NCBI RefSeq assembly: GCF_000003815.2
Contig: NC_049994.1
Location: 18,613,555 to 18,677,554 of the forward strand
DNA length: 64,000 bases
Direction: 5' to 3'
Source: Branchiostoma floridae
Lineage: Eukaryota; Chordata; Leptocardii; Amphioxiformes; Branchiostomatidae
Numbering within the stretch: the first letter of the stretch is position 1; the number at the start of each line of letters is the position of its first letter. The notes under the pieces are model-generated. The model was not told the DNA's origin. It searched no databases and was given only the letters and a program-made list of their open reading frames with translations. The translations under genes and the position numbers were made by a program. Below, piece after piece: positions 50,901 through 62,500 of the stretch.

Positions 50901-53670
50901 CTTTTAGTAAATATTATAGGGGGAGGGGGGCGGAGGCAATCTACTCTACATCCACCTACAAGTTTTGTTTTTGTTTTCAAGTGACGATCAGTAAAGCAGA
51001 GGCTGCTGCCCTGCAATACTACCTGGACAGGGATAAACAAAGGCCCGGTGGCACCGACTGGGGGCAAACGCCAGACCCTGAACTTCCAGCGCATGGCCAG
51101 GAGCTACTCCAATGTGGAGGGGAAGCTCCACAAGAATGGTAAACTTGTTCTTATTCAGGAGGACTTCAAAGACATCATGCGTGTTTATCATGATGCCGCC
51201 TCACACCCGGGCATCACAGTAGTGAAGCGAAAGGTAATGTATTCAATACATATTACTGGTATTTACCATGTTGCTGTAAATAATTACTCTATCAAAGCAC
51301 CCTTGTGTGCTCGAGAGAATAATGTTGACAGAGAGAACACACATTTTAACAACCTTCTTTTGGCTACAGCGGTTGGAGTATGGTGTGATGGTAGTGCTTC
51401 CTGAAGCCTTGGCTGCAATCTACCAGCTCTACTCAAAAGGCACAGCCACCCTACAGGAGGCTAGGGATTGTGTTCGGAAAGCAGGAGTTCGGGATTAGTA
51501 TTATTAAACACACAATATTTCTTGTGTAACATGTTTTACAAGTTAGATTTCATGGAGCTAAATGCTCATTCATCTGGAAAGAGTGTCCTTGTTTTGATGT
51601 TGAGAACATTTTCAGAGTAGACTAGAGTTGAACTTTGACCTGTTGCAGTCTGTTGCTGCATTCCTCATTTGACTTAAGGACAATTACAAATAAGATTTCT
51701 GAAGTTTAAAAAAAGTGCCTTCCTTTAGATCCCTCATCATTGAGTATGGTATTATATTGCATTAGTTCTTTTATTCTCAAAGCAGGTGTTACATCTCCTG
51801 AAAGTCTGTATTACTGGTCTGTAAGATAATACTATTTTCTGTCTAGTGCTGTTTAATCATCTTGGCTGTTTACAAAATGTCACCCACATATGTAAGATGT
51901 TGACTTAATTTTTAGTTCTTGATGGTAATCAAAGACGTGTACATAAAAAGTGCAGTCAGGAGCTTATATTCTTTCACACATGAGCTAATGTTCTTACACA
52001 CAATATTTTTGTGTAACATGTTTCACAAGTTAGATTTCATAGAGCAAAATGCTCATTCATCTGGAAAGAGTGCCCTTGTGTTCAGAGCATTTTCAGATTA
52101 GAGTAGAGTTACACTTTGACGCAGGAGGAGCTGCGGGTATGTTGAAAGTATGTTGTACAATTGTCTTGTTGACAAATGTTCAATTATCTGGTTGAACCTA
52201 AACATACTGTTTTGAAGGTTTATTAAAATTTTGAAATGATATTGACCCATTCATTTATCTAAGACATCTTGTTTCTGAAATAAAAGCATGGAGGAACTGA
52301 ATGAGATGAGTCCTTTTAGTTAATGATAAAATTTCTCAAAGCCCGTACTGTATAGTAACTTTTATTTATCTTTCATGGATAAATCTATTTATTAGGCAAA
52401 GAAAAGATGACAAATCGTATGATAAAAGTTACCTTTATTGCAAGTTACTGCACAGAGGTAATTGCACACTGCTGACTACAATATATATACAGTGTGCACA
52501 GATAATGGGAAATTTATCAAACTTAATTCCATGCAGATTAAACACTATTTTGTCCTTTTGATTACAACTATATGATTTTTATCCATCTAATTTTGCAAAG
52601 AAAACACAGAAAGCACTTCTTAATAGCGCATCCCAAGATGTACTACAAAATGTACCATAAAAAGTACTACAAAATGTACCATAAAACATGATGACAGTCA
52701 ATGAAAACGTCCAGCTGCACATTGATCAATTCCCCAAGCCATTCAGTTCACAGGTTGTGTTCTATCGCAAAAGCGCTTCGCGTCTAACAAGAATAGTAGA
52801 TTGTCGTCTATCCTATAAAAAGCGCTTCTGGGATAAGATGTGCTTCTATCCTAAAAGCGCTTCTATGATATCCAGAACACGTCGCAAGCGAAGGAGCGCT
52901 TTCTGGATATCCTAGAAGCGCTCCTGTCGAAGGAGGCCGACATCTGTCTTCTCCCAGGGTGACTTTGTTAATGGTTTGCTGAATTTCAGCTTTTGGTTTG
53001 TTTCGAACTATCAAACCGGAGATAGCGATACTAGTCGGTGTTTAGGGTTCCATGCAGTCAACACGTCGCGAGAAAATGGCAGCAGTAATTTCCGGTGATT
53101 GTTTACACCGAAGTTTCCATATTTAGTTCGGCCTCGCGACACCTGCCGTAATCTACGTGATCGAAATCCGCAGTTTATAAAGCAACCGCTGAACCTAGAT
53201 TTTACGTGATTATGTGAGGGTTACACCGGCCCACGGAGTCCCAAAAAATTATTTGGTTTGTGCAAACTGCGTTAATTTGGCGTAAGTATATGCGATCTTC
53301 TATCACAATCAAACCCGGAAGTGACCGAGTAGGGAGAACAAAGATGGCGGCCTTTTGACTACGAAAAATCACAAGATAGTCTCCGCCTCCCAAGACACTA
53401 AGCTCCTCCCACAAGTGCACGTTCTGGATAAACACGTCGGCTTATCCTGAATGCGCTCCGACAGAAGCGCATTCAGGATATCCAGAATGCGCTCCTCGCT
53501 TGCGACGTGTTCTGGATATCCCATAAGCGCTTTTAGGATAGAAGCACATTTTTGATGCCGGTCTATCCTAAAAGGGCTTCTATCCTAAAAGCGCTTTTAG
53601 GATAGACGACATTCTAGGATGTAACAAACCTACCTGTTATGATGGCTACCTTTCCGCCTAAGTCAGGCAT
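44976..53670 (-). CDS. Short-chain dehydrogenase/reductase (FabG-like) with a Ser at the catalytic Tyr position
   Basis: Nine exons in transcription order: 53634-53670, 49532-49671, 48873-48965, 48229-48367, 47586-47626, 46878-46947, 46656-46692, 45666-45732, 44976-45134. Phases agree and the sum is 783 nt, 260 residues, normal for a classical SDR. Motifs: MPDLGGKVAIITGASSGIG (NAD(P)-binding, residues 1-19), NNAG (residues 92-94 region), SIVNVSSVNG (catalytic Ser strand), ASNMSKAALDQFTR (where the family has YxxxK) and ASFITGAQVPVDGG near the end. Lys is kept but the residue four before it is Ser, not Tyr. The family reduces carbonyls or oxidises alcohols with NAD(P)(H); this copy may be inactive or use altered chemistry. 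The start is the ATG at 53670, directly before the first strand. The closest type is the animal 3-oxoacyl-ACP-reductase-like group. Confidence 0.88.
45249..45370. repeat. Dispersed repeat (GTTACTCGAGCAACTGGATA...GGTCAGACGTTTC)
   Basis: Shared with about 195-330 and 60080-60204. Contains the internal inverted pair GGTCAGACGTTTCAACCGGC and the complement of TGTCTGACCGTTT. Confidence 0.6.
46043..46161. mobile_element. Short palindromic MITE (TTTTCGGCCGAAGACTCCGA)
   Basis: Near-perfect inverted arms of about 25 bp at each end (TCGGCCGAAGACTCCGACCA and complement), in the reductase intron between exons 7 and 8. Confidence 0.7.
47214..47434. mobile_element. Palindromic MITE (AGCCCTTTCACAGAGATCAG family), complete copy
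   Basis: Inverted ends AGCCCTTTCACAGAGATCAG and complement, with inner arms GGCGACAGGAATTCTAGGTAA. Related pieces at 12911 and 25011. Confidence 0.75.
47692..47952. mobile_element. Palindromic MITE (ACGTTTCGGTGACCGTCTGT family)
   Basis: Arms GAATAAAGAGACTCTTTTTA and ACCGACGTTTCGGTGACCGT pair with their complements at 47887-47952. A fragment (TGTAAAAAGAGTCTCTTTATTC) is at about 21003. Confidence 0.75.
48665..48866. mobile_element. MITE abutting the exon 3 splice donor of the reductase
   Basis: Inverted ends TAACGCTAGTTCACCTTTAT and complement. The right end (48866) is six bases from exon 3 (48873), so the minus-strand donor GTACGG is the only host sequence between exon and element. Confidence 0.7.
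49630..50040 (-). repeat. Tandem copies of the reductase exon 2 acceptor and 5' end
   Basis: A unit of about 110-125 bp holding TTCCACAGCTGTCCCC, CGATTCCGGAGCTTGCACCT and a GA-rich tract is present at the real exon (to 49671) and again near 49790-49850, 49900-49950 and (partial) 50012-50040. On the minus strand copies 2 and 3 keep the AG acceptor and the Gly-Ala-Ser-Ser-Gly-Ile codons. The purine tract reads as polypyrimidine on the transcribed strand. Confidence 0.8.
50445..53617. mobile_element. Repeat region bounded by GCGCTTTTAGGATAG palindromes
   Basis: A perfect 26-bp palindrome with centre AAAAGCGCTTTT lies at 50453-50478 and again at 53580-53605. The blocks 52803-52930 and 53440-53617 are long inverted repeats of each other (GTCGTCTATCCTAAAAGCGC, GGATATCCAGAACACGTCGC). 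The GCCGTCAATC.TGGTGATTGACAGGAC block at about 50566 is shared with the element at 61472-62910. Probably one or two nested long-TIR transposons in intron 1 of the reductase. Confidence 0.55.
50982..51498 (+). pseudogene. Small two-exon ORF with integrase-like HHCC half motif, frameshifted
   Basis: Two putative exons, 50982-51233 and 51370-51498 (TAG at 51496-51498), joined in frame at AAG|CGG. The second half reads EDFKDIMRVYHDAASHPGI, resembling the His half of the HHCC zinc motif in Gypsy/Ginger-type integrases, but no CxxC follows; the C-terminal part is LPEALAAIYQLYSKG. The first half (SKAEAAALQYYLDRDKQRPG) is in another frame; the change occurs near the GGGGG run at about 51062-51066. 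A possible non-coding first exon ends CCGCAA|GTAAGA at about 50744. Not recognised as a host gene. Confidence 0.4.
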
Positions 53671-56538
53671 CTTTTGCTGGAAGACGACTGTTATACGTCT
53701 TACTTTGTTGCTGAGACGAAAAAAGTGTTCCCCCTCCTCGATTTTCACCGTGACCGAGGACTTTAGACCAGGGACGTCTGAACTTTAACCGCATTTTCAA
53801 TGGCACCGCGGCATCAAACAACAAGATATATGTTTCAATTTTACAAACTGTAACATAAAAGATTTAAAATATTTTAAATGTTTCTTCATCATTTGGTTGG
53901 TAGCAAAGCAAATCCTACCCTGATGGGGCTTTGTGTTCGTTCAAACCAAAGATTTATACATTGTAACTTTAATGCTTTACGTTTTGCTGCGTTGAGCGAA
54001 GCACCGTGCCCTTGAATGACCTTATTGGTAGTTCTCCAAGCAGATATTGGGTGGGATCATAACGTACCATTATGTATTCAATTAAAACCAACGACAGACA
54101 TCGAACACAGAAACATTTAATATTGCAGGTAAAAAAAGTCGGCATACAGCATACATGTGCATGTGCATGAGTCTAGGCAGAGGTTTCTTACTGTACATGT
54201 ATATAGATCCCTGCATGGTAATTCACTACTCTGCAAGCAGACGTGCGTTCATGCTGTTTGTTTATGTGTATTTGGTTGCGCGTTTTGGTCTTTCTATTTT
54301 CTACATTTTTTGCTTTATGTCTTGGCCAGAGGAAAAACAAGGAAATAGTACAAACTAGAAAACCTAATAAAAACGCAAACAACACGACAAAAACAGCCGA
54401 AGCCGAACCTCTGCTTGCAGTGTATGGTTTCACCACGATGCAATAGCTGTGATTTCTGTGATCAATATTCGACCAACTTTGTGATTTTGTAACAGACCAA
54501 TGAGGTTGGAGTATATTGTTCATTATACAAAAAATGAAACGGTTCTATCGGTAAGGCCTGGAAATCCGACAGCAAACGACAGGAAACGGTTTGCATTTTG
54601 CGTTCACGATGCAAACTTGCAAACCGTTTCAGTTCCTTGAAAAGGCAAGGTAATGCGACCTCTGACCCCTTAGGTTGTTGTGATCTTGCCCAAACTTGTA
54701 CTTCTGTGTCAGATCATTGGTCTTTGATCGTAATTTAACCAATGTCTTACTGAATTCGAAGCTGGGTTTTGTTATGACCTTGGAAATGCCTCTGAAAACA
54801 TTGTGGTCCCGATATATGCCATGCTATGACATTTCCACTGGATCTCCTGACACATTCCCCTTGCGATATCAGGACTGCTAGCTCCTCAGTCGACCAGGAG
54901 GCGGCCTGATTATAGAAACGAATCGTACAATTGAAAACGCGGCCAAAACACCCGAATGACAGGTTAAAAATGGTACTTTTCGGAGTTTTCCCCATAACAT
55001 TCCGCTAGGTATTCGATTAAAACAGACAAACACAAACATCACACACAGAAACATTTTAATATTGCTGGTAAAAAGTTTATCCTGTACAGCATACATGTGC
55101 ATGTGCATGAATCCTGACTGAAGTTTCTTACAATACAAAATTCTCCATTTCTGTCATCATCATTCTACCAGCTTTGTGATTTTGTAACGGAGCAATGAGG
55201 CTTATATCATTGTTTATATTTTAGCAGATGCGACTTAAAAGTGCAGGTAAAACAGGCATCCTGTACAAAAACATGCATGCATCCCATATAGTCTGTGAAA
55301 CACAAACTATGCTATCCATGATTCAATCACGCTAAATTCCAGTGGAATGGTATGAAATTCTGCTTGCATGGCTTTACCGCAATTAAATGACTATGCAGTT
55401 TTGCCATCACCTTTATATCAGACAGCCCTGTGGTGTCGCTACAGACTGTTGACGCTCGTATTGTGTACAGCACTCATGAAATATTTCCTACATGCTGGTG
55501 AGCTAACCCTGAATCAAACCCTTTTGTCACTACCAAATCCTGAAAAAATGTTGCTTTGATCTCATACCTAAACAGCTTTTTGCTAGCTCATTTCTAGGGA
55601 TTACACTGCCTTATTTCATTTATAGTTTGTAGCTGTCCATACAAATGTTCCTGTTAATGTAACAGTGCTTCTTGTTGCATCGAAAAAGCTTTAATGCCTT
55701 CATATTCCAACACCACATATTCCATACACCACACCTAGTAAAAATATCAACACTTAAATATACATACTTAATATATAACCTATCAATGTGTTAGCAGAAT
55801 CTATGAAATATCAACATGTTATTCCACAAATCTAAGCTTCTGCCACCTTTAGTTTAAGTCATACACTTAGTGGGGAAAATCAAACTAAATTTTTTTTTCA
55901 TAACCTATAGCATACCAAAACATTTGTTGATACAACTGACCAAAATTATCAAATATTAAGCACTTAACAAGATGTTTTACAATCAAGAGATATCCACCTG
56001 CGAACATTTCGGTAGTTCTTTTTCTACCTTCCTCAGGGCAAGAATGACCAGTTCCACTTCCCACTGATAGGTGGCGCTGCAAACTTGACTAACAAAACAG
56101 TGTCAGGAGAATGTTTCTTAATTCTGTGCAAGCAACTTTACCAATAATTGAATAACCAACCTGATGAAACTGCATCTCATTCAAAGTTGCAACTACTTAT
56201 CAATCACTTCTCATTCACTGGTGTCAGATAATACATAGCCACTCTATTAGTGCTAGATATTATTACAGCCATAAACTGCTTCATATATCTATATATATCT
56301 TATGCCCAGTATACAATCTTCAAAATGTCCAAACTGATTGACAAGTAGCAAGGGGGTGGGGAGGGGGGCTCATGACAACTGTGGAATCAAACACTGCTCC
56401 ATTCTTGGTTTCTCCGAAGCTACTATATGTATTAAGATTATTTATATAACAATAAACCACTTTATATATGTATATCTCAGGCCTACTACAGTTGTGAAAA
56501 TGTCCAAACTGATTGACAGATGGGGGGGGGGGGGTGTC
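53671..56538. other. Spacer between the reductase and CHMP5
   Basis: Contains the 5' flank of the reductase, then a direct duplication: 54071-54200 resembles 55010-55140 (shared ACAGCATACATGTGCATGTGCATGA), and 54455-54520 resembles 55150-55215 (TTTGTGATTTTGTAAC). The first copy is interrupted by an insert at about 54200-54440 with CTCTGCAAGCAGA ends. The right part is the likely 3' UTR of CHMP5. No gene recognised. Confidence 0.5.
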
Positions 56539-59500
56539 TCATGATGACTGTGGAATCTGAGGAAGTCCAAACTCATCCACAAGTACTCCTTCCTGTAGGA
56601 CAAATGATAGAAGAGAAGGGACAGATGTTAGGAACAAGATTACTTATAAGAACGTGGGGGGGGGGGGTATATGTAAACTTTTGAGCATCAATAAACATTA
56701 GACATCCAGATAATATGACACACCAAGTAGCATTTTACTCAAGCAACTCGATATAATTTACGAAAAAAAGAATTTCAGAGTCACATCCAGTAGCTTGTCA
56801 ATGAGTAACTATTATTTGGCGTATAAAAGTGTTAGATATCCCAATAAAAATGTATTTATTCGAGTCATAGAAGTCGCATCTTCTATGTTATTGTCGAGTT
56901 ACTAGTTCCGTATTCAGTGACCTTTTCTGTGTTTACATTTCTTGGACTCCTGCTACAAACCTAACAGTAACACCCTGCAAAAATAAAGTTATTTACAGCA
57001 ATAAATATTTTAAAAGACTAAAACAGACCTGGTTGGGTTTCCCTCCATCCTTGATGCTATCAGAGGGGACAGATGGAGCTCCGACAGCCTCGTCAAGGTA
57101 ACCCTCATCCTCATCCATAAACATCTCATCTCCCAGGGCCTCAAGTTCTGTAAGAACAAGAAATCCTTTAAAAAAAACAGCCTCAATTGATGATGAGAAG
57201 GACATGGTAAGAGAGTGTAGTTTGTGAATGACTGGAAGTGTACAGTGTGGTACCACTCCTATTCTTCAATCGTGCGATGATTGATGGGAGAAAAAGCACC
57301 CTTAAGCGATTCATTGCGGGCCATTGTTTATGATAAAAGATCTAATTGTGGCAGCCATGGTCCATTGTGCAGATTATTTCATTTCCGTACTGCCACAGTT
57401 CTCAATCTAAAAACAAAGCTGACACCTTTCCAGTAATTGCCATAAGTCGTGGTACACGAAGTGACTTTTCAGGTCATGGCTGATTTAAATCATGGCTGCA
57501 TTTTAAGGAGGTTGATTAGATGGCGTGTTACTGTGGGACAGGAATTAATGAATCAAATATGATTAACAAAAACAGACAGGTGACTGCGACTGACCAGCCT
57601 CTAGTTCGTCCTCATCCACATCCGGCATGCCGTAGCTCCTCCCCATCACATCCTGGATCTCATTGGCCTGTTCCATCATGTCCTCCATCTGGTCTTGTAG
57701 GTCCTGGAGACAACAGTATGGAACATTAGCGGTCACCAGGCAACATGAACTCTAACCCCTAACCCCTGACCCTCCCCATCACATCCTGGATCTCATTGGC
57801 CTGTTCCATCATGTCCTCCATCTGGTCTTGTAGGTCCTGTTATACACAACAACACAACATTGAACACTAACCCTTAACCTCTAACCCCTAAACCCTAACC
57901 CCTGACCCTCCCCATCACATCCTGGATCTCTTTAGCCTGTTCCATCATGTCCTCCATCTGGTTTTGTAGGTCCTGTTATACACAACAACACAACATTAAA
58001 CACTAACCCTTAACCTCTAACCCCTGACCCTAACCCCTGACCCTCCCCATCAGATCCTGGATCTCATTGGCCTGTTCCATCATGTCCTCCATCTGGTCTT
58101 GTAGGTCCTGTTATAGACAACAACACAGCATTAAACACTAACCCTTAACCTCTAACCCCTAACCTCTGACCCTCCCCATCACATCCTGGATCTCATTGGC
58201 CTGTTCCATCATGTCCTCCATCTGGTCTTGTAGGTCCTGTTATAGACAACAACACAGCATTAAACACTAACCCTTAACCTCTAACCCCTAACCTCTGACC
58301 CTCCCCATCACATCCTGGATCTCATTGGCCTGTTCCATCATATCCTCCATCTGGTCTTGTAGGTCCTGGGCATGGAATGTTAGAGGTCATGACCTTGTCA
58401 AACAAATGTTAAACTTATAGTAGCCTTTGGGGGAGGAGGGGGCATTTTCTATCTAAAACAAAATGTCTCAAAAGCCTGTTTAATCATGTTACATGTCCTC
58501 AATCTGGTCTTGCAAGTCATGGGGACAAGAGCATGGGACAGTCAAGAAAGAACATGGCTGAAGTCCTCACCTCTATGTCATCGATGTTCACCTTCTTGTA
58601 TTCCTTCTTCATCTCCTTCACTCCTGTCTTCATGGCATCCACCTGTAACAAACAAACAAACAAATAAACAACAGGTAACAATTATGAAGAATAACTGCAA
58701 GTCAAAAATAACAACAAACCATCAGAATACAGTAAATGTTGTACAATAAAAATTGTCAACACAGCAATGTAAAGAAATAAACTTTTCCAAATCTTAATAT
58801 AGTAAATGCAACATCAGCCTTCTTCATGGTGGAATGAGCCACGGAAAACAACAACACTTTTTGACGATTTGTTTCCCCTACCGTAGTTTTTGTGTCCTTG
58901 AGCATCTGTGTAGTGAAGTTGGCTTGTTCCATGTTAAAGGACTGGGTCCTCAAGTTGTCCAGCTGGCTTTCATACCTGGGGGAAAATAGACAAAACGAAA
59001 TGCATCTTAAATTTGATTTTATTTGACTTTATTTCAGCTTTCTCAGTAAATACATGTTCTTTGTAAGGGATCTTTAGAGTCAATTCCGAGTCACCGAGAG
59101 GATTTTAAAATGATATTTGTCATAAGTTTGAACTATTCTAAGCAAAAAAATATTTCAGTCACTAAAGTTCTAAATTGTTCAAACAATTAAAAATGAATGT
59201 TTGAACCTGTTTGAACGTACCTACATATGTTGTAAACATCGGGAAAGTAATGGTACAAATATCTCTTTATTTAGAACAATTTAGAAACATCTATGTGTTT
59301 TTGTTATGGTTGAAACATGTGATCACATGTTCCAACAATTTGTGTCATTTTTTCCCTCCATAAAAACTTTTATTACCCCCATAAACCAAACTGCTAAGCT
59401 TTGCCTTTTCTTTGGGTCTTGTATTTTTAGATTTTCTTTAGTAGACACTGGTGACTCCTTTGTCAGAAGGTGTCAGACAGACACAATTTCCTGTACTTGG

Positions 59501-62500
59501 CAGGGATGTGTGAATTGCCCTCTTCCCAGCCCACTGACCCAGTTTCATCATATTGTTTCCATGTTCGAACATGTGATCACATGTGATCACAAATGATGAA
59601 TCTATGTTGGAACAGTTTAGAAACTATCAGAAATAATGACTTTGATGTTAGAAATGTTTCTAACATGTTTGAATAATGTAGAAAATATTTAGAACATCAC
59701 AATGATGTTGTTAACAGTTCTAAACAGTTGCTTATCACAATTATTATGTTATAAAGATTTCCAAAATGTTGTAACAAAAGGCAAGAAACACCCTCTTGGT
59801 AATGTGGAATTGACTCTACCTACTAGTAGCTCTTTGCAACAAGTACAATGAACACTACAGTAGACATGGACTACAGATGCTTTGGATCGCAACCCTGTTC
59901 AGCACCAGTTGCTCATCTAGTCAAACAACGTGCTGGTTATATTATAAACACACAAAACTTAGTTCAGGAACTAAACCATGAAAGCTACAGATTTGCGCTG
60001 ATAAACAAGAAAATGACTTAAACATCTCCCTTAGTTCAGAAAGGTAACTGCAACCGATAATGTACGTCGATGTAGGTTAGACATCCAGGTAAATAAGATA
60101 CGCCAAAAATAGTTACTCAAGCAACTGGATATGGTTTTGAAACGGTCAGACGTTTCGGAAAGAATCCACTTTCCTTCGTCAGTGTCTAACTATTTTTGGC
60201 GTAACCGATAATGTAGTTAGTAGTACGCCTTACACAAACACCATAAGACTCACGTCTTTTTCTGCTTGAGAACTCTCAGCGCCTTCTGCTTTACCATGTT
60301 CTGTAAAACAATCACAGCAATACATAAAATACATAAAATAAACAAACATAAACATTCGACATTGTGCGCTTTTATAGAGCTAATTTGTTCAATTGGTCAT
60401 GACAGAGAAGACAGATGTTATGTACAGTATTTAGCTCTTTCTGACAAGCAAAACTGTTGAACAGTGGACCACAGCTTAATGTCCTGTCCTGAGGACTGCA
60501 ACCCTTTCCAGTAGCATGCATATCAGGTGAGCAACAACAGCTGGGATTAGAATTCTCTGACTCTTGGTGTAGAGAAATGAATGGAAAATATAGTTTTCTG
60601 ATCTTCCTGTACCTTAGAGGGGCCGTCCCTCATCTTCTTCATCTGTTCTCGGTACTTCTTCAGCTCAGCTTCCAGCTTGGAGATCTTCTTCTCTATGGAC
60701 TCCCCTCGACTGTCCACCTGGGTATAAACATAGAATGCAATATATATAATACATGCACTTTGTAGAGTCAAATCAAGGTCTTTGGTCCAATCTTGTAACT
60801 CAGTGGGATATCCTATTAATACTACTCTCCAAGCAGAGGTTAGGCTCCGGCTGTTTTTTTAACGTTTTTTTTGTCGTTTTTATCGGGCTTTCTATTTTGT
60901 CATTTTTTTTTCTGTGTCCGGCCTAAGGCCACACCAATTTAATTTCTTGGTTCACGGATTTTTTCATAAAAAATATGGAGCGAGAGGGCGAAATAAAAAT
61001 AAAAATAAAAATTGTAAAATGGTTGGGGTAAAGGTAACGGCTAATCCAAAACATAAAGAAAAAAAGTTTTCAGCTTGAAAAAAGTCCAAAAACACTATTT
61101 TTGTACAGTAACAGCACCTGTACCCACACTTTAAGGAGCTTATAATATAAAGGCCAATTTGCTACACCAGAAAGTTGGTGAATGGTTTCATTAATGGTGA
61201 AAATTTGCTGAGTGGTAATTTTTATTTTTATTTTTTTCCCCAAAAAATAGGAGCGAGCGAATCCGTGAACCAAGAAATTAAATCGGTGTGGCCTAAGGCC
61301 TTCTTTTCAAGAATGTCCTGGACACCTGGATATCTCATGTGAGCATAGTCGTATACCTCTAGCATTAGATGCTGCACTGACAAAGTGCATGAAACGAAAC
61401 ATAGAGGGTATCATCAGGTATGTATTTCCGTATTTTACATAATTTTTAACCAAGTTACACTAACTTACAATGGGCCGTTCCCAAAAATAAAAATAGAGGG
61501 GGGTTGATTACACCCCAATCTGTATACCCCTGTCGCATCTACTTTTCGGCGGCTCCAGGAATCGTCCAAAAACCTTACGAAAACTAGATATCCAGGATTC
61601 GTACTTCCGGTGCCGTCAATCATGGTGATTGACAGGACAGAAAACATTATTATGCACGCCCATGTTTCCATATATGGGTCGACCTCGTGAGACCTCGACA
61701 GACTCAAGTTGCGAGAAGAGATTAAAACCCGGAAGTGACCGCTGCCCTCCCCATGATAGGACGTCATCTGAATGCTACTAACACGTAAATAGAATGTGAC
61801 GCTACACGAAAAACAAGTTCAAACACACAACACATATATAGTCGTGCGACTGTTATTGTCTATCGTTGTGGACAACGGTTGTCTTTAGACATGCGTTCAG
61901 AGTATTACGGGACACCCGCGGTGCAGGATACCATTGCAGTGCGTGCGTGACCCACAGTGACCGCTTGCTCGCAAATCAAAAACGGCGGGAGAATTCCTTA
62001 TTTTCGTCAGGCGTTCAGGCCGTTTTCTGGATATCCAGGAATCGTCCTCCTGTTCAGGCCGTTTTCTGGATATCCAGGAATCGTCCTCCTGTTCAGGCCG
62101 TTTTCTGGATATCCAGGAAGCGTCCTCCTGTTCAAGCCGTTTTCTGGATATCCAGGATTCGTCCTCCTGTTCAAGCCGTTTCCTGGATATCCAGGATGTG
62201 GACCAGGCCTTGTGTGACAAAGGGACGCCATCTGGATGCTATTAACACGTTACCGTGAATGTGTCGCTATACGGAAAACAACAATAACTTTATCCCGTCT
62301 TGACTGCCATTTGTTAATTCATTACGCAAAAAAAGAATTTTGGGCCTGATACGTAAGTAACATGTAAACATCAAAGTATCATTATCAACATTCGTTTAAG
62401 TTCTGTAACACCAGGATCAACAGAATAATCTACACGATCTTCTTGCCGGGAGATACAAAGATAGCGGCTTTCTGACGAAAACAACATGCCCCCGCCCTCC

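Noticed and set aside
57770..58370. Counting the five exon 6 copies as CHMP5 coding exons
   Set aside because: They lack the last 40 or so bases and a good donor, and adding them would depart from the conserved 219-222 residue length.
61866..62258. ORFs on both strands with repeated RPFSGYPG or SWISRKR units
   Set aside because: A 53-bp minisatellite with period not a multiple of three but open on both strands; it lies inside a mobile element.
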